From Plakobranchus ocellatus (Eukaryota > Mollusca > Gastropoda > Plakobranchidae): a DNA stretch of 49,699 nucleotides. Every line of letters starts with the position of its first letter. Position 1 is the stretch's first letter. The notes beneath the pieces are model-generated. The model searched no databases. It was not told the DNA's origin and was given only the letters and a program-made list of their open reading frames with translations. The DNA lies in NCBI GenBank assembly GCA_019648995.1, contig BLXT01002301.1, positions 972,468-1,022,166 on the forward strand, in the 5' to 3' direction. The position numbers and the translations under genes were made by a program. This document shows positions 1-13,853 of this stretch, in pieces.

Positions 1-1142
1 CTCACTCTCTCTTTCCCTATTTCCACTTAACTCCCCATCCCCACCATGCTCTCTTGCTTTCTCTCTCCCACTCTTTCTCTCTCTCTCTTTCGACCCCCCT
101 CTCCCACCTTCAATCCAACCCTTCGTTTATTTATAATTTCACCATACTTTTTTTTTATCAAAATGTTTATCGAGCTTTCAGTTAAATCTGTTCAATTTTT
201 TCCATTCTCTGTTGCAGTATTCATTATTTGCCTTAAACCAGTTCTTTCAATTTCATAACTCTCACGTTTTTGTTGTTGTTGTTTTATTTTCTTTTTTTTT
301 TTTCTTTGCTCGTTTTTTTTTTTTTTTAATTAAAAACATAAATCATTGATTATGTATGCTGCAAGCAACGAAAAATATACATTTATGCAGTATTAGATTT
401 ATACTAAAACATAACTCATTGTTCATATTTCATGTTCATTCACCACAACCATGTTTACACTAAACTTACAAAGTATCTCAGCCATTTTTTAAGCATTTCT
501 AAAAAATTCAATCGAAAATAGACCAAAATTAAAACCTTTCAAAGAAAAGAGTAACAATTCTCTTAATTTTTTTAAACATGGGTTTTTCTGTCACCAATTT
601 TAACAAAATGTTTAGATTTTCCCTTATGTTTTTTTTTATATGCTTTTACTGACCGTAAGGATTCTGGTATTATTTCTGGTATTTTTAAGGATTATTAGTA
701 AGGATTCTGGTATCATTTATAAGGGTCATGACTATGATGCTATTGTTTCTTAATCCCAGAAGTATCAAGGGCAGATTAAATGTGCCAATATTCCTAATAT
801 TCCCAATTTTGTAGTGGGAAAACAATAGATATTCACATTTGAAATGGATATATTTCACCACAATTGAAAGTACATGTACATAGTTTTATTTTATATTGAC
901 ACGTCTAGGGTTAAGAATTTGTCTATGTGGTTCAGGTCAAGCAAAATGTGATTATTTTATTTTCACTGACACATTTCACCATTTTGCTGTTTAGCAATCT
1001 GCATTTCACACTTTATTTTCTTGATATTGTCTTGTGTTTAGCCATAATGCTTTCTAGCATCTTTGTGGATCATGGATTTAAAAAATTGAATGCTCTTTCA
1101 AAAACAAAAAGAAAATAGTAATATTTTATTTCTGTGGGCCAG
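1..1142 (+). other. Intron sequence left of the first visible exon
   Basis: The stretch is CT-rich for its first 130 bases and then AT-rich with poly-T runs. I see no exon with paired splice sites and no recognisable protein. It is presumably intron of the plus-strand gene, because the first exon is preceded by an acceptor and not by a start codon. Confidence 0.6.
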
Positions 1143-4100
1143 AAAAAACAGCCACGGACCAAGTCCCCTAGCAAGACTCCGCGGACTCTTCGTGAGTCTC
1201 AGGAGGCCATATTGGATAGTACCATAGACAGGGATGGGTAAGTCTCCATGGCTAAGCCTTTACATATACCCTTTTCCTTTGTAAGCGATTAATGACTTCC
1301 TTTGCTGCTTAACTAATTCCTCTTTTTATTGCTCTGTTTTGATATGCAGTATGCAAATTTTTAAAGACAAATTTGTATCTATTTGTTGAATTGATCTGAA
1401 TATTGTTTTAATTTTCAAAATAGTGTACTTGCATTCAGAAATGACTCTTTCATTTCTGTGGATTATATTATCACAAGCAAGAGGAGTGAAAATAAAAAAC
1501 GTTCTCACCAAGAAAAACAAATATTAATTTTAAAATATCAGTAATAAATGGAAATTTGATACCACTGTGCATACAAAAAGACACTACTATCAAAAGCAAT
1601 GGGTCTGAAGTTAGATTAGGATCATGAGCAGCAAGGAATGGGAATAACTAGATTATCAATGACATTGTCACCATTATCACTAGCCACTGCAACTCAAGCG
1701 AAATTGCAGAAAGAAAAACATTTTCAACAACTATAACAACACAAGCAATATGATTCAACAAACCAGTAAATGAATAATGGTTACATGAATTACATGCCAT
1801 TTCAGGTCAGAGCCACAGAAGCAGTGCTTTTTACCTCCAATAAAATTAAGGTTTTTTTAATCACTTAGTAGTTAAGAGCTGTAGACTGCCAGCTTTCTCA
1901 TGTGCTGTGTCTATTCTAGTCAAGTGAAGTTTTTGTTTTGTTTGTTTTTTTCATTTTTTTTAACCATTGGCTATATACCTTTTAAGCCTGCTTTTTTTTT
2001 TTTTTACTTTAGTTTGAAGTCAAGCTTTACATTGAATTACGCGATTTTAATTTGGGCTTTTTCTTACTCCTGTATATGTTAGTACAATACAGATGCTTAA
2101 AAGTGTTGAAATAAAAAAGTCTGAAAGGAATGAAAGGGGAAAAAGTCAGATTGATGTTTTAACACAATTATTTTAAACAAGAAAATTAAGTTTTATCCTT
2201 TTAGACAAAAATATATGATGAAGTCAAATGGGTTTTGATCTTGAAGAATCAAATTCTTTGTACCTCACTTATTCAAGTTTCAGAATAGTAGTTTTTATTT
2301 CTTTTGTGTGTGTGTGTGTGTGATTTTCATAATTCATTGAGAGATCAACAGAAGATTTAATGTTATGCTCTTAAATGTAAGCTATATACAGAATTTTATT
2401 TTAAACATTTGTTTTGTAAATGGAACCTGTCATTATCTTTATCTATACATGTTTATATTAATTTAACTTTTTCTCATCTTTCAAAAAATGTCATGGAAAT
2501 ATAGGTCTACATACTAAAAAGCATATTTGAATGAAAAAATCATTACCTCATGTAAAGAGTAGTATTTAATTTTTTTCTCTCAAAATATAAAATTTCAAAT
2601 GTCTAACAGTCTAACAAAATAATTCGAGTCGCAGATCTACATCACTGAGATGACTCAAAATGTTAAAGTGAGGGAGTAAATATTCCCTATCTTTAATGTA
2701 CAGAGAGTCTATAGCATGTGTATATAAAGTTTTTCCTCTAGTTAATAGTTTTCATTTAGAGTCAATCGTACTAGATTGCAACTCGACTCATTTTGTCAGA
2801 CTGCTACACAAATTACAACTTATCTTGAACAAGGTTCAGGACATAATTATGATTTACATCAGAACTGCTGTAACTATCAGTTATTACATTTTGAGACCAT
2901 CAGATGCCACAATCTGAAGATTTTTAACAAATGATTTAGCCTTCAAACTTTCTGATAGTGAAAACTGTGTAAGGTTATATTGATAATATTCTATGCCACA
3001 CTATATAAGTTTAGAGGTCTTTAGAGAGATTTAAAAAAAAAAAAAATTAAGACTAGTTTCAAGAATATAATAGCCTGCAAATACCACAAGTTTGATAATA
3101 ACTATTTTTGTAGTGCTTTTACAGAAATAACTAGTAGTTTCTTTTTGCTTTAACCTCTATAGCGTTAATGAACTATTGGCCCTTCCAAAAGATACCCTGA
3201 TGAAAGTCCTTGAGCATACCAAGAAAAGGTAAATGAAGAAGCAATATGTGGTACACTCATGCTCAAGATAATTTAAGATGAAAAAAACTTTTCTTTTTAT
3301 ATTTTTGCATTTTGCATAGACCTCTTGACAACATTAAGTGCTAAGTTTGTTAATTTATTTTATTAAGTTAGTTTTCTTTTTCCTTCATTTAACAGTTTCT
3401 TTTACAATACAACTTGCTTCCTTGCATTTTATTACATTTTTTTATATTTTAATCACTTTATTCATTTTGAATTTCAATTTTTCAAAAATTTGAAGTTATT
3501 CTTTAATGCTTCCATTTGATAGCCAATTTTTTTTTCTTTTTTGTTTCTTATTTTTTTCTTTGGTAGCAGGGTTTTTTGTGTGTTCTTTTTTTTCGTCGTT
3601 GCTGCAGCAAAAGTATCTTTTAGCAGAGACATTTGTGCAAGAATTCATCGTTGATTACCTCATTGTATTATCTCCTGAAAAAGCCATAGATGTCTGCATA
3701 TTTCAACATTGATAGTTGGATCAATTTTAATGAATACACCTTACCAGAGTTATGAATTTTGACACTGAAATTCTCTGAATGGCAACTCTTGCTAGTCGAT
3801 GTTATGCCTTTTAGTACCTGACAACTAAATTTGTCTTCCTTCTGCTTGTGAGTGACAGTTCACATGCCAAATCTTTGATAAATAAAATACAGCAGCTTCA
3901 AACTATGGCCTGTTCTGTTTTCTGGGTAGAGAGTTTTCGGCAAAAAGGCTGAAAAATACCGAGTTTTTATTTCGGCCAACAGAAATGTTGAGTGTATACG
4001 TTAAAGCTCAGAGTCCCTCCTTCTATCAAACTCAATTATTTAAAATTCAATTGGTTGATATACAACTCTTTCCCTTTTGAGCCCTGTATGTTATGAAAAC

Positions 4101-7100
4101 GTTTTCCTTCTCTTTTGAAACACTTGCTCCTATCCTGCATGTGTGATTAAAGTTATTTTTTTTGTTTTGTTTTGTAAGCTGAGGGAATGGATTGTGGTAA
4201 GATAAACTATGTCAATGTGTTCAGTTATAATACAAATTTGTAATTTTTCTTGCTCTGTCTTGTTGTTTTTAATGGTTGTTTTTTTTTTTTTCATTTTTGT
4301 CTGAGCTGTTAAAAGTATAAAAAATTTGGTGTTCCTCAGTGACTTCACAACCCCTGGAAGACTTCAGGCTATTGTACAGCATGTGGCTCAGGATGATGAG
4401 AGGGCAAGACTTGCATTAGGCGCGCGAAACTCTTTCAAGGTTTGTACCTGTTCATGAAATTTAATCGGACTGTAAATTTCCTTTGTCAATATATTGACTT
4501 GCTGTCTCCTTATCATGAGATTTTTTTGCTCTTTTTCTAAAGATCACTGTTTCTGTTGCATAATGGGTAAAACTGATTTTATATTTACATTGAAAATTAT
4601 GTATATTGTTTTCAAAAGACATTCCATTTATAGTTTCTGTTTTAACTAAGGTGTTTTCATGCTGAATTCACTTTCAGTAATTTACTTCTCTTATGGCCAA
4701 TAGTTAAGCTTTTCCAAAGCTGGTTTGCAGATTTTTTTTTCGTTTTTAATGGTCAGATTCCTTATAAGTTAAAAAAAAAGACCCATTTTCTTCTCATCAA
4801 ATGTTTCTAGCAGAACACAAAAATGAAAAAAGAAAAGTAAGTATATGATTTGTTTTTAGAGTTGGAAAAACCTCCTAGTAGAAATATATCATGATATTTT
4901 GACTTTTTTTCTTTTTCTGCAAGTAAGATAATTGCAAGAAATGTAGATGTTTTTGAAACATCATATCTCGTTTCTGGGTCTTATTCTACTCGTCCTACTA
5001 TTTTTTTTTTTTTTTTTTTTTTGGGCAGTTATATTATGCAGAACATAATTTTCCATAAAAGAAATCTTCAGTTTAACTATATGAAATATTTTCCTCTCTA
5101 AAGAGCTATTGACTGATGCTCCAGAAAATCACAATCTTGCATTTTTTGCAAACTGCAAGAAATTGCAATTTTTGTGATTTTCTACAATGTCTTGCAATTT
5201 TAAAGAAAAACAAAAATAATCCAGATTTTTTTGTTTGTTTTTTTTTAATGTCACATAACTGAAAAAACTATTTTGCGTGATAGACAGGAACTTAAATGAA
5301 AGTAACCATTTCATTCACAGGGGGAAGGGAAATCACTCTAGCATCTATTCTAGGCGTCGCCAATAATGAAGGACTTGCAATGTTGCTTTCATGGGTGCAT
5401 ATCTCAAAGAGAATGCTCCAAATCCTACCTGGACGACTTCACCCATGCTGAAAGAGTGGAACTTTAAGACCTGTTTGGGCAGGCTTATGCCCTTGCAAAG
5501 TTAAAGCTAGAGAAATATTTGACTCCTGAAGGAGAGCCTGGGATTGTTTCTGAAGGATATCCACTTCTTCAATCCTAACAGAATATTTTTTTTCAGGAGC
5601 CGAAGAATTCACTACAAATAAAGAACTTGAAAATGTTCCAGAAGATGAGATCAAGAAGTACTTTACCAAGCTTGATCCAAATACTGTTCAAATGTCGGTC
5701 TCATCAGTGAAACCTTCATCTCTTCTGGGCATCAGTGTCCGATGACCTTCCTAACCTGGCTGCTCTTGCCAAGCCACTTATTTTGTTTAACTGTGAATTC
5801 GGTGAATGCCGGACAAAGTTTCTCTATTTACAACCTCATTCTGTCCCCTAGAAGGCAAAGCCTGAATCAGGAGAATATGAAGCGTCTTTGTTTTTTTTTT
5901 GCCGTCAACCAGTTTGTTGGGCCAGATTTTTAGATTTAATGAAATTGTATGTATTTTATGATTGTTTGTTTTTTACAATGTAACACACTGCATTGCAGTT
6001 GTGTATTTTGTTTTATTAAATGTACTTTAGCAGAAATTGTAAAAAATGTTTCGTTTATATGTCGGATGCTTGTTTGTACGCACCTAGAGAGGATGCAATT
6101 TTTTTTTGCAATTTTTAAGGTGTTAACATTGCATTTTTTTCTTTTAAAAATGTAATTTTCCATGGGGCCATTATTGAGTATAGCAGTCTTTTTTTTTTCT
6201 TTGTCTTTTTTTTTTTGTGTAAATAGCACAAGCAGCTGCTGGCGTCAGATAAGCGAGCAGGCCGCCATCAGGTAGCAGGACCTGAGAGACTTCAATATTA
6301 TGACCAGTCGTCCACCAAGCCTGTTTACCAGCTGGACACAAATGCGGATGAGGATCATGGAATCATTGACCGGCTGAGCTCCATCAACACGCCAGTCAGG
6401 AAGAAAAAGCACCAGCCACTAGAAGATGAGAGGGGACAATTGGACGAGAGAGCTCGTCCAGAAAGTGAAGCTGACTCAGTTGAAACTTTCCCAAGATATG
6501 CTCACCCTCTCCCAGGAATCAGAGGTACTAGTAAACATCTAAGCCAATTTTGCATTTTGCATGAGTAAGTCGTCTATCTTGCCATAAGTCAAGAGAAATG
6601 TCTGTGATTATTTTTAAAGAATAAACTGACATTAGAGCACATTAATTTCTACAATGACGAAAATCTAAGTGCAATTACAATTACTCAAATGTTGCAACAT
6701 TATTTTTATTTCTTTAATGTATTCCTTAAGAAGAGGAAAGTTAGCAAAAGAGACTTTTTTTTTGTTGCTTGAATCCAAGTTTTTCTCATATGTTTTGCAT
6801 ACGATTACTTTTGTCCAACTTCACTTTGAGCATGTAATTTACCTACAATCATTTCTTTCTTATAAATCATGTATTACTTATCCTCAACAGAACCCATGGC
6901 CCATCCCAAACCAGCAGTGCTCACCCAGAGAATTCTACATTACCGCGGCAAAGTCCCATCCATATCTCTTGGCCTGCCAGAACTTCCGAGTGGCATCAAA
7001 ACCACAAAGGCATTTAATTACAAGAGGCAGGACTTGGACTTTTCCCTTGGTATTTTGTTTTGTTTTATTAGATGCAAATGGATACTGGTTAAAGTGTAGA

Positions 7101-10100
7101 ATTTTTTATGGTTCACTCAATGGAGTAGTGCATTTGTTTCTTTTATCTGCGAGTTCTTTTAAGTTTCTGTAGTTTTCAAACAACAAATCATTCTATTTTG
7201 GTCTTTATAGAAAATATCAATTTATTAACCATGTTTTGTTGTAGCTCTAGATTATGTAATTGTGTTAAGGAACATAAATTAATTGACTGAAGTACAAAAT
7301 TTCATAAATTTTGTTTTTGCTTGGAACAGTAGTCGCCTTTAAAAAGTAATCAATCCAAGAACCACTTGGCCATAGCTGATAGTTTTACTTTTTTTTCTGT
7401 ATAATTTATACCCCTGATATACATTCTGGGTTCACCTTTATACACCTCTTTTCTTTATGCTGCCATATTACTCTGAGTAAAAAAATCAGGGCTACCACAA
7501 AACTGAAGCACCATTCTATTTGCCAGTATAAAATTATAAAGTGCACAATCAATGAGCCTTCATCAGCAGCTTAACACCTGTGCAAATAAATGGCAGACAA
7601 TTTAACAAATAAATGAAGGGTGCGCAATTCCTAGTCAAAATCCAGGCCTGGTCTAGGTTAACTTGTGAGGTAAAAGGCAGACAGGTAGCCCTATCATTCA
7701 TCGTCTGCAAGTAATCAGTATCAAGGCACAGGCGTGGAGAAAGGGAGTCATGGGAGAGGTGGATGTGGGTGTAGTAGACATACCATCTACAAAGTCTTAC
7801 CCTGCCTGGGGACTTGGACAGTGAGAGCACCCCACAAACTAGCTAAACATCAAAGTCTAACATGGCCAGACATCCGAATCCTTACCTTGCTTCACCATCC
7901 TCTTTTCTTCTCTTTCAACAATAGATCTTTGCCAAATCTCACTTTGCCAGGACGCAGCTCACAGATGTCTCATTTTTTTTTTGCATATGCCTTACATTTT
8001 GTTTTGAAGATCAACTTGGCAAAAATTGATTTGTGAAACTAATGAAGTCACAGTTTTTCCAAAAGATTTTCTAACTGAGAAATTCAGAAGTCATAAAACT
8101 CTTTAAACAAAATACAACCTTCAATCAGTTTTGTACTCTTAGACAATTCACCACATAGGATTAATTATTTAAATCTTTTTCAAACAAATGATCAATGAAA
8201 AGTGATCAGTTGTAACAAAAAATAACCTTGAGAAAAAGTGAAATGTATATCTGTGTATAGAGAGGGCCTACATGTACAACTTAAAAAGTTGTCCTGCTTG
8301 ATTATTTCTGTACATTCTTTGAACTGCACCTTGCGTTGTGTATTCCCAGTGCCTGTGATCACTCCACCGTCCAGCTATCGCAGTTCAGAAGGTGCTGCCT
8401 TTTCTGAACATGGCACCACACTCAAGGTGAATGTATCCTCCACCATGCCTGGCATGCCCGAGAGCCAATACAGAGATGTGAGTGCACATAATGACGGCAG
8501 CAAAGTCAAATATTTATAACAAATATTTTGGATATGCTCAGATTTCTTTTTAAATTCTATAATTTGATGGCTAATTTTTTTTTTTTATAAATAATCTTGT
8601 CTTATGACTTTTCAAACTCTTTTTGGGATTGAAAGGGGGAAGAGGGGGTAGGTTGCAGCAATGGCAAAACCATTACCGTCATATGTTATGACAGAGAGTA
8701 CTATATTTATCTTTTATTTGACAAGTTTCTTATTGATGGTTTACAAACTTTTTATGAAAACCAAAACACAAAATTAACCCCGCCTCCCCCTTTCAATTAA
8801 TATTTCAGAAGAACTAAATTTTGACAATTTAACCTACAGAATGTGTTATTGGGCATTCAAATCAAAACCTTTTGTGAAAAACAAGATTCGAAATTTCACC
8901 CATTTATATTTAAGAGCAACCTAATGTTGATTCCTTTCTCCCTCTATCCCCAGGATGACATGCACGCAATCCATCGTGTGTCCCCTGCTTTGTCCACCAA
9001 TGTCCCTGTGCCACCAGCAGGTACCCCAGCCACCTTTGCTCATGGTTCTCCAACCAAGAGTGCGCCTGCGGCTCCTGCAAGCCACCTGCAGCAGCAGTAC
9101 AGCTGGGACACCACCCGCGTCACTATCAACTGGTCACAGAGTGCTCTGCCCCCGTCTCGTGGTGAGGCCAGAGGTGACAGTGCCCAGATTGCTCGCATGA
9201 TTGTTACACCTCAAGGAGATGGAGAAGGTGGGCTGGAGCGTGATGCAACATTTGGAGAGGAGAGAGGTAATTTTGAAAATCAGTTTTCTTAGTGGTGATT
9301 TTTTCTAAATACTGCATCTAACATTGTTTTTATTTAACTGCAAATAGGCGCTTTACAAACGGATATTAAATGTGAAAGACCAATGTAAACTTTTAGTGAG
9401 CTTTAGAGCAGAGGAGCAAATGGCAAAGCATAATCTCAAATTTTTTTTTTTGGAAATCTTAATCGAATTTTTGAAGAAAAAGGAGGACTGATTAACTTTT
9501 TTCTTTAATTCTTGAAAAATTATTACTTTCAATAAATCATAATCACCAGCATTTTTTTCTCATCACTTTATTTTATTATTTTGGTTCATTTTTTTTTTTT
9601 TTTTAACAATCATTTTTCTCTCTCCTAATGAAATACATGCTAATTTACAAGCAAGGCCCTTTTTTTTTTACCTTTTGTAATATAAGTTTCACATCTATTC
9701 TGAAAAATGTCTCAGCTTTAGACACCATAAATGAGACAGCACGAGAAGGAGTTGCTGTAGAGGGCGCGGTAGAGGAATTGACCCCCATGAAAGGGGACCA
9801 AGGTCAGGAGATAGCACAAAAGCGTGAGAGAGAGGCAGCTGCTCCCACAAAAGCTCCTACTCTGCATCTGGAGACAAGCACACTCAAGCGTATTGGAGCT
9901 GGTGAGTTTCATGCTTAGAAAGGATAAGGATAAGGTTTTTTACACAAAGCTAAATTTTTTGTCTTGAGACCAGTCTGTAAGAATTGGAGGCAGTCAGTAG
10001 TGATTTTGGGAGGCAGATATTTGTAAAGAATATTTGCCTTCCTTTAAAGCTTCCTTATAAAATTTAACTGGCAATGTTTATCTTGATAGCTTTGGATTTA

Positions 10101-13100
10101 AATTAGCCCGAATCACGTTTTAAAGTTAAAATTTAAATAAAAACAAGGTGTTATTTAAAAAAGGCAAAAAATAATACAGAACAGCTGATTGATATTTTAT
10201 CCTTTTTTACAATTTTGATCTTTTTTTGCAGATGTTGTCCCTTAAAATTGGTTTTAATTAGAACCATAACAGGTTTTTGGGTTAATAAAGCTGAATATCA
10301 CTGCATTTTATGAAATCTTAACCAGGTGAGTCTCCTCGGCAAAAAAGTGCCCGATCTGTTGAGTCATGTCCCTCTCCTGAGCAGTGGCCGCTCATCTCAG
10401 AGTCATCCTTTGAAAACATTCAGAGACCATCAGTGTCTGAACCTGCGCTTAGTGCAAGGTAAGGCTTTCAAAGATTTCATAATTAGAAATTTGCAAAAAA
10501 AAAAATTAATGTCTCTCACATTTTCTTACAAAAATTGGTTATCATTTCATCAGACAGAAAAAGTTGATAGTTCGTTTGACTTCCAACACAAGCTCTAGAG
10601 ACTGATATTCAATTTAGGTTAAAATATTTCTAGTAAGTCAACAGCTTTTATAGAATCAAGGAAGGGTTAGGAGTTCATTCCTCTTTAAATCCAGATAACT
10701 TGATTCAGTTCTTTGCCCTGTATGTCCATTCCTGCCTCAAAGATATTCCCTACTTATTTGTACTTATAAATTATAATCACAGGATGTGACATTGTTTTAA
10801 TCTAGATTAACATAAAACTATATTTATTCCAAAACAGTATGGTATGAGATTGTAACAGACCATGGTTTGTAAAACTGTTCATGTGTTATTATCAATGCAT
10901 CTATTTAAATATTCAAATATTGTGTTTTTGTCCCTAAGTCCAGATGCTCTCTTTAAGTTACAGCTATTCTCACACATTAAGATTTTAAAAAATCAGAATT
11001 TTTTTCTTTTAGTTCAACTGAAAAAGAGGAACATAAAAGCTGTAATTTTAGACATTCATTATCCAGTGCCTGATTTTTTTTTTAAATGAAAATATGCAAT
11101 AGTAAGGTGCCAGAATAATAAATGACGCCCACACTGTTTCATGTCAGATCTGATCGTCGCCGGCCTATCTCAAGAGACAATCGAAGAGATCTTGCTGCTC
11201 GCAGAGCTATGGATGATAACAAGATGAAAACAGAATCGCCTGCTCCTCCTCCACCCTCTCCTGAGCCCAAAGATCATTCTGGGGAAGCAAGAGCTCGGAA
11301 GGACCTTAGGTAGAAAGATAGTGGATGTGTTGATAAACTTCAGAGCAAAGACTTAACGAATGTCAAGACATCATTATAATTGTTCTTTTGAATTCATTGA
11401 CATTTTTTAAAGAAGTAAAGCAATGAATATGACAAGCAAAATATACAGGATACGATTGGAAATTACAGAAAATATGACAATTAATATTGATTTATTTTTT
11501 TCTCCATATTGAAAATTTATCAAAGGCATTCAAATTTCAAAAGTTTGAAAAAAAGGATTTCTCACTGTTAGGGGGAAATATCAATAAAATCAAGAGCACA
11601 GGGAGTCTTTGTCAAAAGTATCTTAAATAGGTTTAAAGATAAGAGAAAATTTATATGACACATGGATCCCTTCCTCAAGGGCCAGTTTCGATCCGAATGA
11701 CTTGAATTCAACCGTCACATTTTTGGGGGCAATCTTCTTTTTGGTATTTATTTGTTGCTTCATTTTGCTTTGACAAATGTCCCGTAAACACATTGTGAGC
11801 TTACGCATCTTACACGTTTTACATTGGCAACAATCCTTTCAGATCTAGAGATTCTCTGACCATGGCACCATTGTTTGAAGTGGCCGAGCTGGATGAAGGA
11901 TCCCCTGTGAGAGAGGGCTACAGTCAGCCTGGGAAACATACAAACCAGTCATCGCGGACAGTTGGACACATGCACAGCAAAAAGATAGAAGTAACAGTGC
12001 CTGCAGAACGGGAGGATATTGCAAAAGAGGAAGATAAGGAGGAAAAAGGAGGAGAGATGATTTCTCAAATGACCGTTATGCATGTTATACCAAAAGGTCG
12101 TGGGAAAGGAGAGAGACGTGCTGGGGAGATGGAGAGGGTCCAAGAGACATTCCTCAATGTGGACATTCCTGCTGAAGATGTCTCCAGCCTTAAAGCGGAG
12201 CACGGGTCCTCGCATCAAGAGGATATTTCCAGTAATGACACAGTGGTCAAGTCTCAAACCACTGGTTCAGAGGCCTCTGCAACACCAAGGGCTAAAACGT
12301 CCATCCTGGAGATGGTAGCCGAACCTGATGCAGAGCAAAATGGCATGGAGAGAGAACAGACTGAGAAGAGCCTCGAAGCTCCTGGAGAGGCCAGCAACCA
12401 GGAGTTTGATAAAAACACCAGCGTGCAGTCTGCAAGAGATAAGGGAACGTTGGAGATGCCAAACTCCCACAGAGATCTGCTGGATGTTTCAACCGAATCC
12501 CCCGAGCTGCTCTGCGACAGTGCGCGATTTATCAGCCACGAGCAGGTGTCTCCAGTGGAAGGGGAGAATGGGGATGGGGGCCTGGACAGCTCTCACAGGT
12601 TTGAGCTGGGAGGGTTAGAGGGTCTGGAGGAGGAGGAGGATGCATTAAACCTGACAAAGACCGTGGAGAGAAAAGAAAGTTTGTTGGGGAATCTCACCAG
12701 AAGGCTGGACAAAGATTCTAGCACACTGTGCAGCGAAGATGGAGAGAACAGAGATGAAGAAAGTGTTAACGACTACGGGAGGAGTGAGGTCTCTGGTTAT
12801 GCAGCGGAAACAAAATCAAGAGATGAGGTTTCAGACGCTCAACCACCAGGCGTGTTTTTCTTCCAGGGATCATCTCCCAGTGAAAGCTCTCATGAAACAC
12901 AAGGGCAGGAAGAAGCTATTACAGATACTGCCTCAAAAGACAAGACAGAAGAAGAGGATTTTGTCAGAGCTGCTGGTGATTCTGCTGAAAAATCTGTAGT
13001 GGGTGAAAAAGTAACTGAAGCGATCGATACAGCCCATGCTGAGGAAACTAAAGAGAACTCGGAAGAAATAAGTGCCGAGGAAAGTCTGAATCAAAATGAA

Positions 13101-13730
13101 GTGTCAAGTGCAGTGAAAACAAGCCAAGAGAGCTCATCAGACACTGACAATTTGGTACAGATTCAAGCAAATAACGGGCAATCAGTCATAGGCACTGAGA
13201 ACCAATATAGCAGTAAGGATGGTGAGGAAATTGCCAATGAGCAGACCACATCTGGAAAAGAAAATGAGAGCAAGGAAACCACAGAGGAAACAACTAGTGA
13301 AGAGGTTTCACGTGGCAATGAAGAGCAAATACATGGAGAGGCAACTCAAGATGACAAGTCTATAAATAATCCAGAAAATAAAGAAATAAATGAAATAGAG
13401 CAATACAAGGAGCTCCTGAGTCACCAAGAAGCCATTGAGCAAAATGTGGAAAATGATGACAAACAAGAAGCCATTGGCACAGGAGAAATAGAGAAAGATG
13501 CACAAGAAACCATTGGTACTGTTGAAATAGAGAAAGAGAAGGAGGATACAAACGAGAAAGAAGCCACTGACATTGCTGAAGCAGATAAGGATATCATCAA
13601 CAACCAAGACCTTTTAAAAATGGATGCAGAAGGGAACGTGCCCAAAACTGACACCAAAGAGGATGAGTTGGTTGAATCAGCTGAGGTAACTGAGGCAAAT
13701 GGACACAATCCAAACGACTCTTCAGTTTAA
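1143..13730 (+). CDS. 3' part of an 11+-exon gene for a large unrecognised disordered protein
   Basis: Eleven exons are supported: 1143-1237, 3163-3228, 4340-4439, 6227-6524, 6891-7049, 8350-8477, 8954-9266, 9716-9901, 10326-10458, 11148-11309 and 11843-13730. Each has an AG acceptor and GT donor, and every junction keeps the reading frame. Together they give 1175 residues and a TAA stop; the first exon enters in phase 0, so the N-terminus is outside the window. I do not recognise the protein. The early exons hold short conserved-looking blocks (VNELLALPKDTLMKVLEHTK; DFTTPGRLQAIVQHVAQDDE; SISLGLPELPSGIKTTKAF). The middle is rich in Pro, Ser and basic residues. The last exon (about 628 residues) is dominated by Glu, Lys, Asp, Asn and Thr, has no Cys-rich or globular motif and ends with imperfect repeats around EIEKDAQETIGTVEIEKE. 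A cytoskeletal or ciliary scaffold would fit the composition, but that is only a guess. The exon model is secure; the function is unknown. Confidence 0.9.
1238..3162 (+). other. Intron of the plus-strand gene
   Basis: A 1.9-kb AT-rich intron between the first two visible exons (donor GTAAGT, acceptor CTATAG). It contains a GT dinucleotide run near 2305-2322. No other gene or mobile element was recognised in it. Confidence 0.7.
5330..5935 (+). mobile_element. Decayed hAT-type DNA transposon, C-terminal transposase remnant
   Basis: The intron between 4439 and 6227 contains protein-like stretches in several plus frames that together resemble the end of a hAT transposase. Around 5426 one frame reads YLDDFTHAERVEL followed by a stop, then continues with AYALAKLKLEKYL. 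Around 5717 another frame reads LFWASVSDDLPNLAALAKPL. Around 5809 a third reads SFSIYNLILSPRRQSLNQEN. The order FW..V...P.L..LA, then SFS...L.PRR.SL, is that of the hAT dimerisation domain. At least one in-frame stop and two frame changes show that it is dead. I did not find convincing terminal inverted repeats, so the ends are approximate. Confidence 0.65.
7530..7880. other. Less AT-rich intron block, probably old repeat
   Basis: Within the 7050-8349 intron this block has a more even base composition than its surroundings and short open frames on both strands without splice sites. It may be a degenerate repeat, but I could not place it in a family. Confidence 0.25.
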
Positions 13731-13847
13731 TAATAAACTTGCATTTACCTGTATTTTACAATAATATTCATTTCCTCCAACGATAGGGGAAAAAATTACC
13801 TTGACAAATTTTGGCTTGTCAATTTCATATACATATATTTATAAAGC

Positions 13848-13853
13848 AATAAA
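13848..13853 (+). terminator. Candidate poly(A) signal of the 1143-13730 gene
   Basis: AATAAA lies about 120 bases after the stop codon. Another AATAAA at 13732-13737 almost touches the stop and seems too close. The region is AT-rich, so chance hexamers are common and transcript data would be needed to choose. Confidence 0.4.

Noticed and set aside
6669-7172. 167-residue plus-strand open frame
   Set aside because: It runs over an intron and reads the true exon 6891-7049 in the wrong frame; the right frame is fixed by splice phase.
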